From Amphritea sp. 1_MG-2023 (lineage in GTDB: Bacteria; Pseudomonadota; Gammaproteobacteria; Pseudomonadales; Balneatricaceae), in assembly GCF_030547545.1 (NCBI RefSeq), contig NZ_JAUOQE010000028.1, positions 1-61,638 on the forward strand: a stretch of DNA of 61,638 nucleotides, in the 5' to 3' direction. The notes under the pieces are model-generated. The model did not search any database and was not told the DNA's origin. It saw nothing but the letters and a program-made list of their open reading frames with translations. The translations under genes were made by a program, and so were the position numbers. Below, in pieces: positions 54,777 to 61,638 of this stretch (position 1 is the first letter of the stretch; each line of letters opens with the position of its first letter).

Positions 54777-55847
54777 ATGACTCAGGCCCTGATAATTGCC
54801 TCCGCTAAAACTGTCGATAACCACGGCTCTTTAGACGATTGCCTAGCGCAGCAAGCAAGCTTAATACAACAAGGTTTGCGTGTAATTGAGCTGATCATTG
54901 ATCCACTCAGCACCCCTTGGCACAGTCAACTCGCTCACCATCACTATCGCAGCGGCTGTGCGCCCATCGAAGCGCTAGCAGAGGCTCGTTCACTCATTAG
55001 CAGTGGTGCGGTGGATGCCGTTGTCATCAGCGGTACCGATAGGCTGCGCAGTGATTATGATCGTCAGGAAAGACTCAATCTCATGGCTGTCTATGGTCAG
55101 GATTACCCACTGACAACCGCCTATAACGAATTAGCCGAACAATTTATTCAGCGTCAGCACAGCGATGCAGCACAGTTCCGTGCGTTAGCTGAGCAGCTAT
55201 TTGAAAACTATCAACGTCGTTATCAGCAACTCAATGCCGATAAGTTATCCCCTGAATCGCTGCCGGATGAACGCTGGTATCAGCCCATTACATCGCTGTT
55301 TCGCGGCGTCGATTGTGCCAATCCACTCATCGATTTTAGCGGCCGCTTACTGATCGGCAATTCAGCGGCCGTCAAGGCGCTGCATCTCAAACCAGCAGAC
55401 ACCCTTGAAGTTGCCTCGGTCGGCCTTGGGCTGTTAGCAGACGATGGTCAGCAAGCCATTGCTGACATTGTCAGTTATACCCACCTTAAAAAAGCCTATC
55501 AATTAGCCTGTCAGCAAGCAGACATCGATTTTGCGCAACTCTTTCGAGATGGCCACGCTTTATTAGAGGTTTACACCTGCTATCCAGTGGTACCGATGGC
55601 CTTCCTGCTCAACAGTGGCCTGATCGATAACTTAGAACAGTTACCCGCATTCCTTAAACAGCATCTCATTACGATCACCGGAGGAATGAATCTAGCCAAA
55701 GGCCCGTGGAACAATCCTGCGCTGAATAGTCTGATTGATATGCATCAGCAACTACTGACGAGCACTCGCCACTCGTGCGGTGTAGTCCACGGTAATGGTG
55801 GCTTAGGTTATAAACAGGGTGTCGCCATTCTAAAGAAAGTGTGCTAG
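54777..55847 (+). CDS. Thiolase-fold protein lacking the usual active-site cysteine
   Basis: The 356-aa protein ends GMNLAKGPWNNPALNSL and VVHGNGGLGYKQGVAIL, close to the C-terminal active-site loops of SCP2-type thiolases (GG..GGPGNN and the HGNGG-like block). The N-terminal half, which normally holds the acyl-accepting Cys, shows none at the expected place (region GAVDAVVISGTDRLRSD). It is shorter than a typical thiolase. It may bind acyl-CoA without thiolysis, or be a decayed enzyme. The gene is intact and stands alone. Confidence 0.75.
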   Translation: MTQALIIASAKTVDNHGSLDDCLAQQASLIQQGLRVIELIIDPLSTPWHSQLAHHHYRSGCAPIEALAEARSLISSGAVDAVVISGTDRLRSDYDRQERLNLMAVYGQDYPLTTAYNELAEQFIQRQHSDAAQFRALAEQLFENYQRRYQQLNADKLSPESLPDERWYQPITSLFRGVDCANPLIDFSGRLLIGNSAAVKALHLKPADTLEVASVGLGLLADDGQQAIADIVSYTHLKKAYQLACQQADIDFAQLFRDGHALLEVYTCYPVVPMAFLLNSGLIDNLEQLPAFLKQHLITITGGMNLAKGPWNNPALNSLIDMHQQLLTSTRHSCGVVHGNGGLGYKQGVAILKKVC

Positions 55848-56008
55848 CGAATACGGCTATAACGCTAGCGGTGACACTCACCCCGATGAGAGTAGCAGAC
55901 GCTTTAATGCGCTATGCATCAGACAGTCGTCTGACTGACAGCATTATGCTTCGCAGGTCATCAAAATCCCAGCAATCTGTGCATATCCCTGTGAGTAGCC
56001 GAGTATAA

Positions 56009-56236
56009 GTTGTGAATAGATATCCACAACGAGCGATGTCAGCGCCTCTTTTATGCAACAATGATCGGTCAGTCCCCTTATTGCTCATCCTTAAACGATC
56101 GTTATCGGCTGTGAGTCGACTGATTTATTAAATTAGGCTCGCATTTTGTCCTGAGCAGCCGGTTATAAACGTCTTAAGAGGCAAATCAGTATAACAATTA
56201 CCCACACCCCATGTTATCCCCTTATTCTGTGGATAT
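56009..56236. promoter_or_regulatory. Cluster of DnaA-box-like sequences
   Basis: ATATCCACA (56020-56028), TTACCCACA (56198-56206) and the complement of ATATCCACA (56228-56236) each match the DnaA box TTATCCACA at 8 of 9 bases. Weaker TTATCCCC and TGTGAATA forms lie near. An AT-rich tract follows (56310-56345). The window lacks dnaA, dnaN and gidA, so a replication origin is not claimed. The rest of 55848-56340 has no gene. Confidence 0.35.
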
Positions 56237-56343
56237 CCTATGGGAAAACCTTTGCATAGCGACTTATAAATCAGCTCAACGCCCATAAAATCGACATCAA
56301 CAAAACTGGGTTAGTTTATAAACAATAAAAAAGCAAAAACTTA

Positions 56344-56372
56344 TTGATAAGCATTCTCATTTGCATTAAGAT
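56344..56372 (+). promoter_or_regulatory. Sigma-70 promoter with overlapping Fur box
   Basis: TTGATA, a 17-nt spacer and TAAGAT form a good sigma-70 promoter. Within it, 56346-56364 (GATAAGCATTCTCATTTGC) matches the 19-bp Fur consensus at 13 of 19 bases, in the range of working Fur sites. Fur binding here would block RNA polymerase. Confidence 0.7.
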
Positions 56373-56379
56373 CAATCTC

Positions 56380-56598
56380 GTTCGTTAGGACAGACAGGTT
56401 GCTCTCACCTCACCGGCTATCTGTCTTCGGCGGGAAGGCTGATTTGGCCAGCCCTCTCGCCTGCTTTCGAACATTGATAATCCATCAGTGATGCCTCTTT
56501 CACCTCGAGCGTTAGTGGCTTACGCTCATCAGAGTGATCGCTGATCATTATCAGGCTCTTGTTAATATTAACCGGGTGCACACACCCGGTATTTTTTT
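56380..56598 (+). ncRNA. Candidate iron-responsive small RNA upstream of selD
   Basis: A ~219-nt transcript is predicted from the start site (~56380) to a Rho-independent terminator (56571-56598). The interval has no ORF with a ribosome-binding site. It folds: AGGT...ACCT within ACAGA...TCTGT, and a GGCGGGA...TCTCGCC arm with an inner GGCT/AGCC. The arrangement (Fur-box promoter, short structured RNA, strong terminator) is that of RyhB/PrrF-class sRNAs, but no sequence match to those is claimed. Confidence 0.6.
56571..56598 (+). terminator. Rho-independent terminator of the candidate sRNA
   Basis: ACCGGGTG (56571-56578), loop CACA, CACCCGGT (56583-56590), then ATTTTTTT. The stem is perfect and it lies 62 bp before the selD fusion gene, so it ends an independent upstream transcript. 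Confidence 0.92.
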
Positions 56599-56659
56599 CT
56601 TATCTCCGGTCATTTATTCGTTACTATATAGCCAACTTTCAAGACAGGCCGAGTAACTC

Positions 56660-58891
56660 ATGCAACTGGACCCTACCCCCGCGAATAAACACCTGATCTT
56701 CATCGGCGGTGGACATGCTCACGCCATCGCGCTACTGATGATGGCGATGAAGAAGCCTGCGGGCGTGCGTATCACCCTCATCTCCGATCTCGTGCAAACC
56801 CCTTACTCCGGCATGTTGCCAGGATTGATAGCGGGACATTACAGCGTTGATCAAGCACATATCGATTTAGGCCGCTTTTGTCGCTATGCCGGTATCGACT
56901 TTATTGCAGATACCGTAACGAGTATCGATCCTAGCAGTCGTACCGTACAGTGCCTCAACCACCCCGATTTTCATTATGACTTGCTGAGTATCGATACCGG
57001 CTCAACCCCGGCACTCAGCGCTATTCCCGGCGCCTCGGAATACACCACGGGGGTGAAACCTGTCAAACAGCTACTGACCTACTGGGACGCGCTTCAAGCG
57101 CGAATTATGCAAGGGGATGATAACCAAGAGATCCATATCGGTAGCGTTGGCGGAGGCGCCAGCGCCGTTGAGATATTGCTAGCAATGCAATATAAATTGC
57201 AAAAAATGCTGAGCAAACAACAACGTCGTACCAGTCATTTACATTTTCATATTATCTGCGGTCCAAAACAGATTCTGTCGGGTCAAAATAAACGGGTTCA
57301 ACAGCACTATTTACGCGTATTAAAAACGCGCAATATCGAGCTGCATACCGAGTTTCGCGTTGCTCAAGTCAAACAGGGGCGCGTCATTAATGCCGCTGGC
57401 GCAGCGATAGAACTCGATGAAATCATTTGGGCAACCAATGCGCGAGGGGCAGATTGGCCTTCGAAGGCAGGGTTGGAATGCGCCGATAATGGCTGCATCA
57501 AGGTGAATGATTATTTACAATCAGTGTCTCACGCCGATATTTTCGCCACCGGCGATATCGCCGAGATGATCAACTTTCCTCGCCCCAAAGCCGGCGTCTT
57601 CGCCGTGCGACAGGGTGCGCCATTATTACGCAACCTACTCGCGGCGCTAGCACAACAGCCTCTAACTCGTTATAAACCGCAACAGCGGTTTCTCAGCCTT
57701 ATCAGTACCGGCGATCGTTATGCGGTCGCCTCCCGTGGTCCCTTCAGTTTCGCCGGAGCCTGGGTATGGCGCTGGAAGAACCATATTGATCAAACATTTA
57801 TGCGCCGTTTCAGCGCACTAACCGAACTGCCTGATCAGTCTCCCGGCGACACATTCAGCATCGAAAATCCCGATATGCGCTGTGGAGGTTGTGGCGCAAA
57901 AGTCGGCCACAGCATTCTTAACCGAGTATTGAAACAACTACCTCAGTCAATCACACCGATTGAGATCGGTCTTAATCGTCCCGATGACGCGGCCGTGATT
58001 GATGTACCGAGCGATAAACTACTGGTGCAATCGGTGGATAGTTTTCGTCAATTGGTTAACGATGACTTTCTATTTGGTCAGATTGCCGCTAATCATGCAC
58101 TCGGCGATATTTTTGCCATGGGCGCAACCCCTCATAGTGCTCAAGCGATCGTCAGTCTGCCCTACGCCAGCGATGACATTATCGAGCAACGCTTGCGTCA
58201 CCTGTTATTAGGGGCCAGTAAAGTATTTACTGATTGTCATATCGGCCTAATTGGAGGACATACCTCAGAAGGCAGCGAACTGACGCTCGGCTTCACTATC
58301 AATGGTTTAGCGGATCGTCAGCAACTGTTGACGAAGCAAGGACTGCAACCGGGGGATCGTTTAATTCTCACCAAACCACTGGGCACAGGCACCCTGTTTG
58401 CCAGCGATATGCGCAGTCAGGCTAAGGGAACGTGGATCAGCACGGCACTACAACATATGTTGCAGTCAAATTATAAAGCGAGTCAAATATTGTCAACAGC
58501 AGGTGCTCATGCTTGCACCGATGTGACCGGCTTTGGCTTGCTCGGTCATCTCTCAGAGATGCTTGATGGATCTAACTTAGGCGTACGTCTATGGCCCGAT
58601 AATTTACCCGTTATGGACGGAGCGTTGAGTTGCCTGCGCGCGGGCCTGTTGAGTTCATTGCATGCCCAAAATAGAAAGTTTGCGCCTTTAATTATCAATA
58701 TGGATGAATACGCGGCGAACTCAAAGGTTGAATTGTTGTTTGATCCACAAACGGCGGGCGGCCTACTCGCAGCGGTCAGTGCGACACAGATCGATCAAGT
58801 GCTTGCCGAGCTCCACGCAGCAGGCTATAGCGAAGCGTGTGTGATTGGCTGTGTTGGCAAAGAGCATCACACTCAGGTCGTGCTCGCCTGA
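56660..58891 (+). CDS. selD: NADH dehydrogenase-like / selenide, water dikinase (SelD) fusion
   Basis: The 743-aa protein has two halves. Residues 1 to ~400 are a type II NADH dehydrogenase-like flavoprotein: FAD site IFIGGGHAHAIALL, IGSVGGGASAVE for the nucleotide, and ADIFATGDIAE. From ~405 a full SelD follows, with the MRCGGCGAKVG catalytic region (Cys where some bacteria have Sec), GADAMDDAAV-like RPDDAAVIDVP, and GLIGGHTSEG. SelD makes selenophosphate for selenocysteine and 2-selenouridine. The fused oxidoreductase may reduce the selenium source; this is inference. No selA, selB or selU is in the window. Confidence 0.94.
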   Translation: MQLDPTPANKHLIFIGGGHAHAIALLMMAMKKPAGVRITLISDLVQTPYSGMLPGLIAGHYSVDQAHIDLGRFCRYAGIDFIADTVTSIDPSSRTVQCLNHPDFHYDLLSIDTGSTPALSAIPGASEYTTGVKPVKQLLTYWDALQARIMQGDDNQEIHIGSVGGGASAVEILLAMQYKLQKMLSKQQRRTSHLHFHIICGPKQILSGQNKRVQQHYLRVLKTRNIELHTEFRVAQVKQGRVINAAGAAIELDEIIWATNARGADWPSKAGLECADNGCIKVNDYLQSVSHADIFATGDIAEMINFPRPKAGVFAVRQGAPLLRNLLAALAQQPLTRYKPQQRFLSLISTGDRYAVASRGPFSFAGAWVWRWKNHIDQTFMRRFSALTELPDQSPGDTFSIENPDMRCGGCGAKVGHSILNRVLKQLPQSITPIEIGLNRPDDAAVIDVPSDKLLVQSVDSFRQLVNDDFLFGQIAANHALGDIFAMGATPHSAQAIVSLPYASDDIIEQRLRHLLLGASKVFTDCHIGLIGGHTSEGSELTLGFTINGLADRQQLLTKQGLQPGDRLILTKPLGTGTLFASDMRSQAKGTWISTALQHMLQSNYKASQILSTAGAHACTDVTGFGLLGHLSEMLDGSNLGVRLWPDNLPVMDGALSCLRAGLLSSLHAQNRKFAPLIINMDEYAANSKVELLFDPQTAGGLLAAVSATQIDQVLAELHAAGYSEACVIGCVGKEHHTQVVLA

Positions 58892-58910
58892 GTTGATAAC
58901 TTAAACCGCC

Positions 58911-59633
58911 TTAAAAAAATTCGCCGACCGATTCCAGTTTTAACGCCGTGATATAACGTACAATGATCTCACGGTCGGCGCTAAAGGCTAAGCCAACCTG
59001 ATGCTCGGCAAGCGAAAGCGACATTATTTTGACATGCACATCAACGGGTTTTTCATTGAAGGGCAGCTGTAATTTAAGAATACATTCGCTCTGCTCGCTG
59101 CGCGCCTGCTGCAACACGCTAAACCCTTGATCATTTGTCAGTTTGAGTAAACCGCCGCCACTACTGAAGTTAATCATGATACCGCTCAGCAGCTCATCGG
59201 CGACGACTAATTCCGCCGTGATGGCACAGGGATAACGCGGTTCTTTACGTAACCAACGCGACTGAATTTTATCGGGGTAGCTGGTCATTAACAGGCGCGC
59301 GCCCTGTAAAAAAAGATCGATCACTTCCGTTTCAAACGCATAGATACGACCATTAGAAATCAATCGCATCACCAATTTACGTCTGCTGTTAAACGTATCT
59401 CGGTAAGTCAGCTCATCCGTTGCCATACCGCTTTTTACCAACTGAGTCACGGCTGGCAATCGAGTAATGATGACACGGCCATCAATACCGATAAAACGAG
59501 AAATATACTTAAAGCCGTCACTTGCGTCATTCACTTGAATAACGCTATCTTGCTCCAGCGAGGGAAACTCATTCAGAATGACATTTTCATGACTATAAGG
59601 CATCCAAGCACCGTTAACATTAAGACTGACCAT
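58911..59633 (-). CDS. PilZ-domain protein (YcgR-like flagellar brake/c-di-GMP effector)
   Basis: About 240 aa. The N-terminal half resembles the YcgR-N domain, and the C-terminal half is a PilZ domain with RKEPRYPC (R-x3-R) and NFSSGG (the [D/N]-x-S-x2-G motif), which bind cyclic di-GMP. YcgR slows flagellar rotation at high c-di-GMP. No start is well supported: ATG at 59633, or another at 59603; a TTG at 59657 is less likely. Confidence 0.85.
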   Translation of the reverse strand: MVSLNVNGAWMPYSHENVILNEFPSLEQDSVIQVNDASDGFKYISRFIGIDGRVIITRLPAVTQLVKSGMATDELTYRDTFNSRRKLVMRLISNGRIYAFETEVIDLFLQGARLLMTSYPDKIQSRWLRKEPRYPCAITAELVVADELLSGIMINFSSGGGLLKLTNDQGFSVLQQARSEQSECILKLQLPFNEKPVDVHVKIMSLSLAEHQVGLAFSADREIIVRYITALKLESVGEFF

Positions 59634-59924
59634 GAGGATGACGTGAATGAAGTACAACCGATGCCCGCGATCGGCAAGCGACTATAGCCTTATCCACACA
59701 CCCTAGTGAATATAATGACTATAATCCTTCCTTAGCCTCCTTCACAAGAGCCGCTCGTAAGAAGCTCGCCTAACAAACTTGATCTTGATAAACATTGGCT
59801 CAAAAAGCCGTGATTAAAGTCATGTTCTAAATGAGTCATGGGGCGCTAATCAGCCACTTTTCAGTTTGGTTTCACACCCTGCGACTATGATTACTCTAGA
59901 TAGTGATTCATCCGGAGAGACACG

Positions 59925-61073
59925 ATGAAAAAAAACATAGCTATATTACTAACCGCCCTGACCGGTATTACCGTATTGAGTGTGACAGCGGCCCCTGAAA
60001 AAATTGCCCGTGCTGATCTGCAACAACAAGGACTCAAAGTGGCTACATTTGCCGGTGGATGCTTCTGGTGTACCGAAGCAGGGTTTGAAAAACTCCCCGG
60101 TGTCAGCGAAGCGATTTCAGGCTATACCGGCGGTCAGCAAATCGATCCCACGTATAAAGCGGTGTCATCTGGCGTCACCGGCCACACTGAAGCGGTACAG
60201 GTTTACTATAATCCTCAGGTTATTACCTATCAGGGGCTGTTACAGTCACTTTGGCGACAGATGGATCCGACCGATGGCAAGGGCTCATTTGTCGATCGAG
60301 GTACTCAATACCGTCCAGCCGTGTTCTATCATAACGAACAGCAGCGACTGCTTGCCGAAAAATCCATGGCCGAACTGGCCGCCTCAGGCCGCTATAGTCA
60401 ACCACTCGCTACCGAACTGACCAAGCTAACGGTGTTTTATCCGGCGGAAGATTACCATCAAGATTATTACCAACGTAATCCTATTCGCTACAAATACTAC
60501 CGTTTTAACTCAGGCCGCGACCAGTATCTGGAAAAAACTTGGGGCGAAGCGTTACATCCTGACTTCACTCAGTTTGGCCGTGGCCTACAACAACAGGCAG
60601 CCAATCAAGGGGACAACCCTCAGCACCCTTATCGAGATTTCCAGAAACCATCGGCGCAACAACTGCGTAATATGTTGACCGAACTACAATATGAAGTGAC
60701 TCAAGAAGACGCGACCGAGCGCGCTTTTCAAAATGAGTTCTGGAATGAGAAACGGGCCGGTATCTATGTCGATATTGTCAGTGGCGAGCCGCTATTTTCG
60801 TCCCAGGATAAATATAAATCAGGTACCGGTTGGCCCAGCTTCACACGTCCCATCACGCCGACCGCCGTCAGTGAGCACAGCGATACGCAGTTCTTTATGA
60901 CGCGCACCGAGGTACGTAGCCGCTATGCGGATTCTCACTTAGGCCATGTCTTCGAGGATGGGCCTCAACCAACGGGTCTGCGCTATTGTATTAATTCTGC
61001 GGCGCTACGCTTTATTCCTGTGGCACAAATGGCTGACGAGGGGTATCACCAACAACTCAGTCTATTTGAATAA
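59925..61073 (+). CDS. msrAB: Secreted bifunctional methionine sulfoxide reductase MsrA-MsrB
   Basis: This 382-aa fusion repairs oxidised methionines of both stereoisomers. A signal peptide (ending VTAAP) sends it to the periplasm. MsrA (about 39-195) has the [12 protein letters not shown] active site; MsrB (about 235-365) has [11 protein letters not shown]. The MsrB part lacks the two CxxC zinc sites ([15 protein letters not shown]), so it is the zinc-free form. The domain order A-B is standard. It stands alone after a 267-bp gap. Confidence 0.96.
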   Translation: MKKNIAILLTALTGITVLSVTAAPEKIARADLQQQGLKVATFAGGCFWCTEAGFEKLPGVSEAISGYTGGQQIDPTYKAVSSGVTGHTEAVQVYYNPQVITYQGLLQSLWRQMDPTDGKGSFVDRGTQYRPAVFYHNEQQRLLAEKSMAELAASGRYSQPLATELTKLTVFYPAEDYHQDYYQRNPIRYKYYRFNSGRDQYLEKTWGEALHPDFTQFGRGLQQQAANQGDNPQHPYRDFQKPSAQQLRNMLTELQYEVTQEDATERAFQNEFWNEKRAGIYVDIVSGEPLFSSQDKYKSGTGWPSFTRPITPTAVSEHSDTQFFMTRTEVRSRYADSHLGHVFEDGPQPTGLRYCINSAALRFIPVAQMADEGYHQQLSLFE

Positions 61074-61080
61074 CAGCATC

Positions 61081-61104
61081 GCTCAGCGGCTCTCGCCGCT
61101 GAGC
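61081..61104 (+). terminator. Strong hairpin after msrAB
   Basis: GCTCAGCGGC (61081-61090) pairs perfectly with GCCGCTGAGC (61095-61104) around TCTC. It has no T-tract, so it may be a Rho-independent terminator of low quality or an mRNA 3' stabiliser. Confidence 0.55.
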
Positions 61105-61156
61105 CCGTCATGAAAATAGGTTACACTGTTGCTGACACTCGATACAGGAGCAGCCG

Positions 61157-61519
61157 TTGTCCGCTTTCAACCGTTTTATCATCACCCTCATGCTGACGAC
61201 GATCGCATCATCCGCGTTAGCCATACAAGTCACCGACCCGCGTTCGGCGGCGGTCTATATTGTTAAGCAGCGCCCACTGATTAACGCTTGCCTAAGTCAA
61301 GCTCAGGCGAGTAATACGGTGGCTGATATCTGGACCAACAGTGCCTGTCAGCAGTTATTAAACCATAGCTTACAACTTAAAACGGCTTGGCAATTCATCT
61401 TACCCAACGGCAACACAACTGGATTGGCAGAGGTGCCTTCGACCCTGCGTCAAGCCACTGTCGACAGTTATTCCGACTATAAACAGCTGGCCGAAAGAAT
61501 CGCTCAACTGAGTCATTGA
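61157..61519 (+). CDS. Small secreted hypothetical protein (120 aa)
   Basis: It starts with TTG at 61157, with AGGAG 6 nt upstream. A signal peptide (LMLTTIASSALA) is followed by a helical mature part with two cysteines (NACLSQAQAS, SACQQLLNHSL) that could form a disulfide. No known family was recognised. It follows msrAB on the same strand but is separated by a strong hairpin. Confidence 0.75.
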   Translation: MSAFNRFIITLMLTTIASSALAIQVTDPRSAAVYIVKQRPLINACLSQAQASNTVADIWTNSACQQLLNHSLQLKTAWQFILPNGNTTGLAEVPSTLRQATVDSYSDYKQLAERIAQLSH

Positions 61520-61563
61520 ATCGATTTCTCACTTTTCTTTAGCCGAGGCCTTCACATGGGTAG

Positions 61564-61638
61564 TTAAGGAAGGTGCGAATAAGTCAATTACGCCTCTGGC
61601 TTACAGAGAAGCTGGAGATCAAGGCAACCGTTACAGGC
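61564..61638. mobile_element. IS5-like MITE, copy 3 (left end, cut by the window)
   Basis: TTAA (61564-61567) is followed by GGAAGGTGCGAATAAG and 55 further bases identical or nearly so to copies 1 and 2. TTAA fits the YTAR target. The remainder lies past the window end. Confidence 0.85.

Noticed and set aside
56380-56598. tRNA-Sec (selC) near selD
   Set aside because: No long acceptor/D-arm fold or TCA anticodon loop could be drawn; the segment fits an independent sRNA better.
55848-56659. Chromosomal replication origin
   Set aside because: DnaA-like boxes occur, but dnaA, dnaN, gidA, parA and mioC are absent and no clear 13-mer unwinding element is seen.

Overview
The window comes from the chromosome of a motile, Gram-negative gammaproteobacterium, most likely a marine heterotroph of the Oceanospirillales/Marinomonas/Vibrio kind. 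The support is the flagellar layout (flgBCDEFGHIJKL with cheV-cheR, and flgA-flgM-flgN divergent), sigma-54 and sigma-28 flagellar promoters, luxS, sbcDC, a TRAP transporter, a SelD fusion and a DUF1302/DUF1329 pair. The species cannot be named from the sequence alone.

Layout. 1-1576: REP-like palindromic repeats around a REP-associated tyrosine transposase (RAYT). 1577-17136: flagellar axial-structure cluster. On the minus strand cheV-cheR is followed by flgBCDE and flgFGHIJKL. flgBCDE and flgF onward each have a clear sigma-54 promoter, and a terminator separates flgE from flgF. On the plus strand lie flgA, flgM (with a near-consensus sigma-28 promoter) and flgN. 17196-17271: tRNA-Arg(CCT). 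17507-31014: a catabolic gene block bracketed by two copies each of a 263-bp IS5-like MITE and an unrelated ~100-bp repeat. It encodes a Rieske oxygenase with its reductase, an SDR, a 203-aa unknown protein, a DUF1116 protein, an amidase, GloA, a TRAP transporter with a UspA protein, and a LysR regulator. 31226-35566: ALDH7-type aldehyde dehydrogenase, decayed gene fragments, Lrp regulator, EamA exporter and a SEC-C protein. 35704-40604: HEPN protein-sbcD-sbcC. 40692-45984: LysR regulator and an RND efflux pair. 46087-47193: small ORF, tandem repeats carrying a tRNA relic, and a tRNA cluster (Ser, Asn, Lys, Lys). 47309-51862: AraC regulator with DUF1302/DUF1329. 51985-61638: small Cys-rich protein, spermidine synthase-like protein, LuxS, CvfB-like protein, thiolase-like protein, a candidate Fur-controlled sRNA, NDH/SelD fusion, PilZ protein, secreted MsrAB, a small secreted protein, and the start of a third MITE.

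How the parts work together. The flagellar genes form a typical hierarchy: sigma-54 promoters drive hook-basal body genes, and sigma-28 drives the anti-sigma factor FlgM. The bracketed block looks like one uptake-and-degradation system. A TRAP transporter imports an acidic or zwitterionic substrate, a Rieske oxygenase with the ECYH metal-site motif typical of betaine/carnitine-type enzymes attacks it, and SDR, DUF1116 and amidase enzymes would process the products. The substrate is not known. The most novel leads are this block, the Fur-box sRNA before selD, the HEPN-sbcDC operon, and shared GCGGCAA heptamers at both sigma-54 flagellar promoters.
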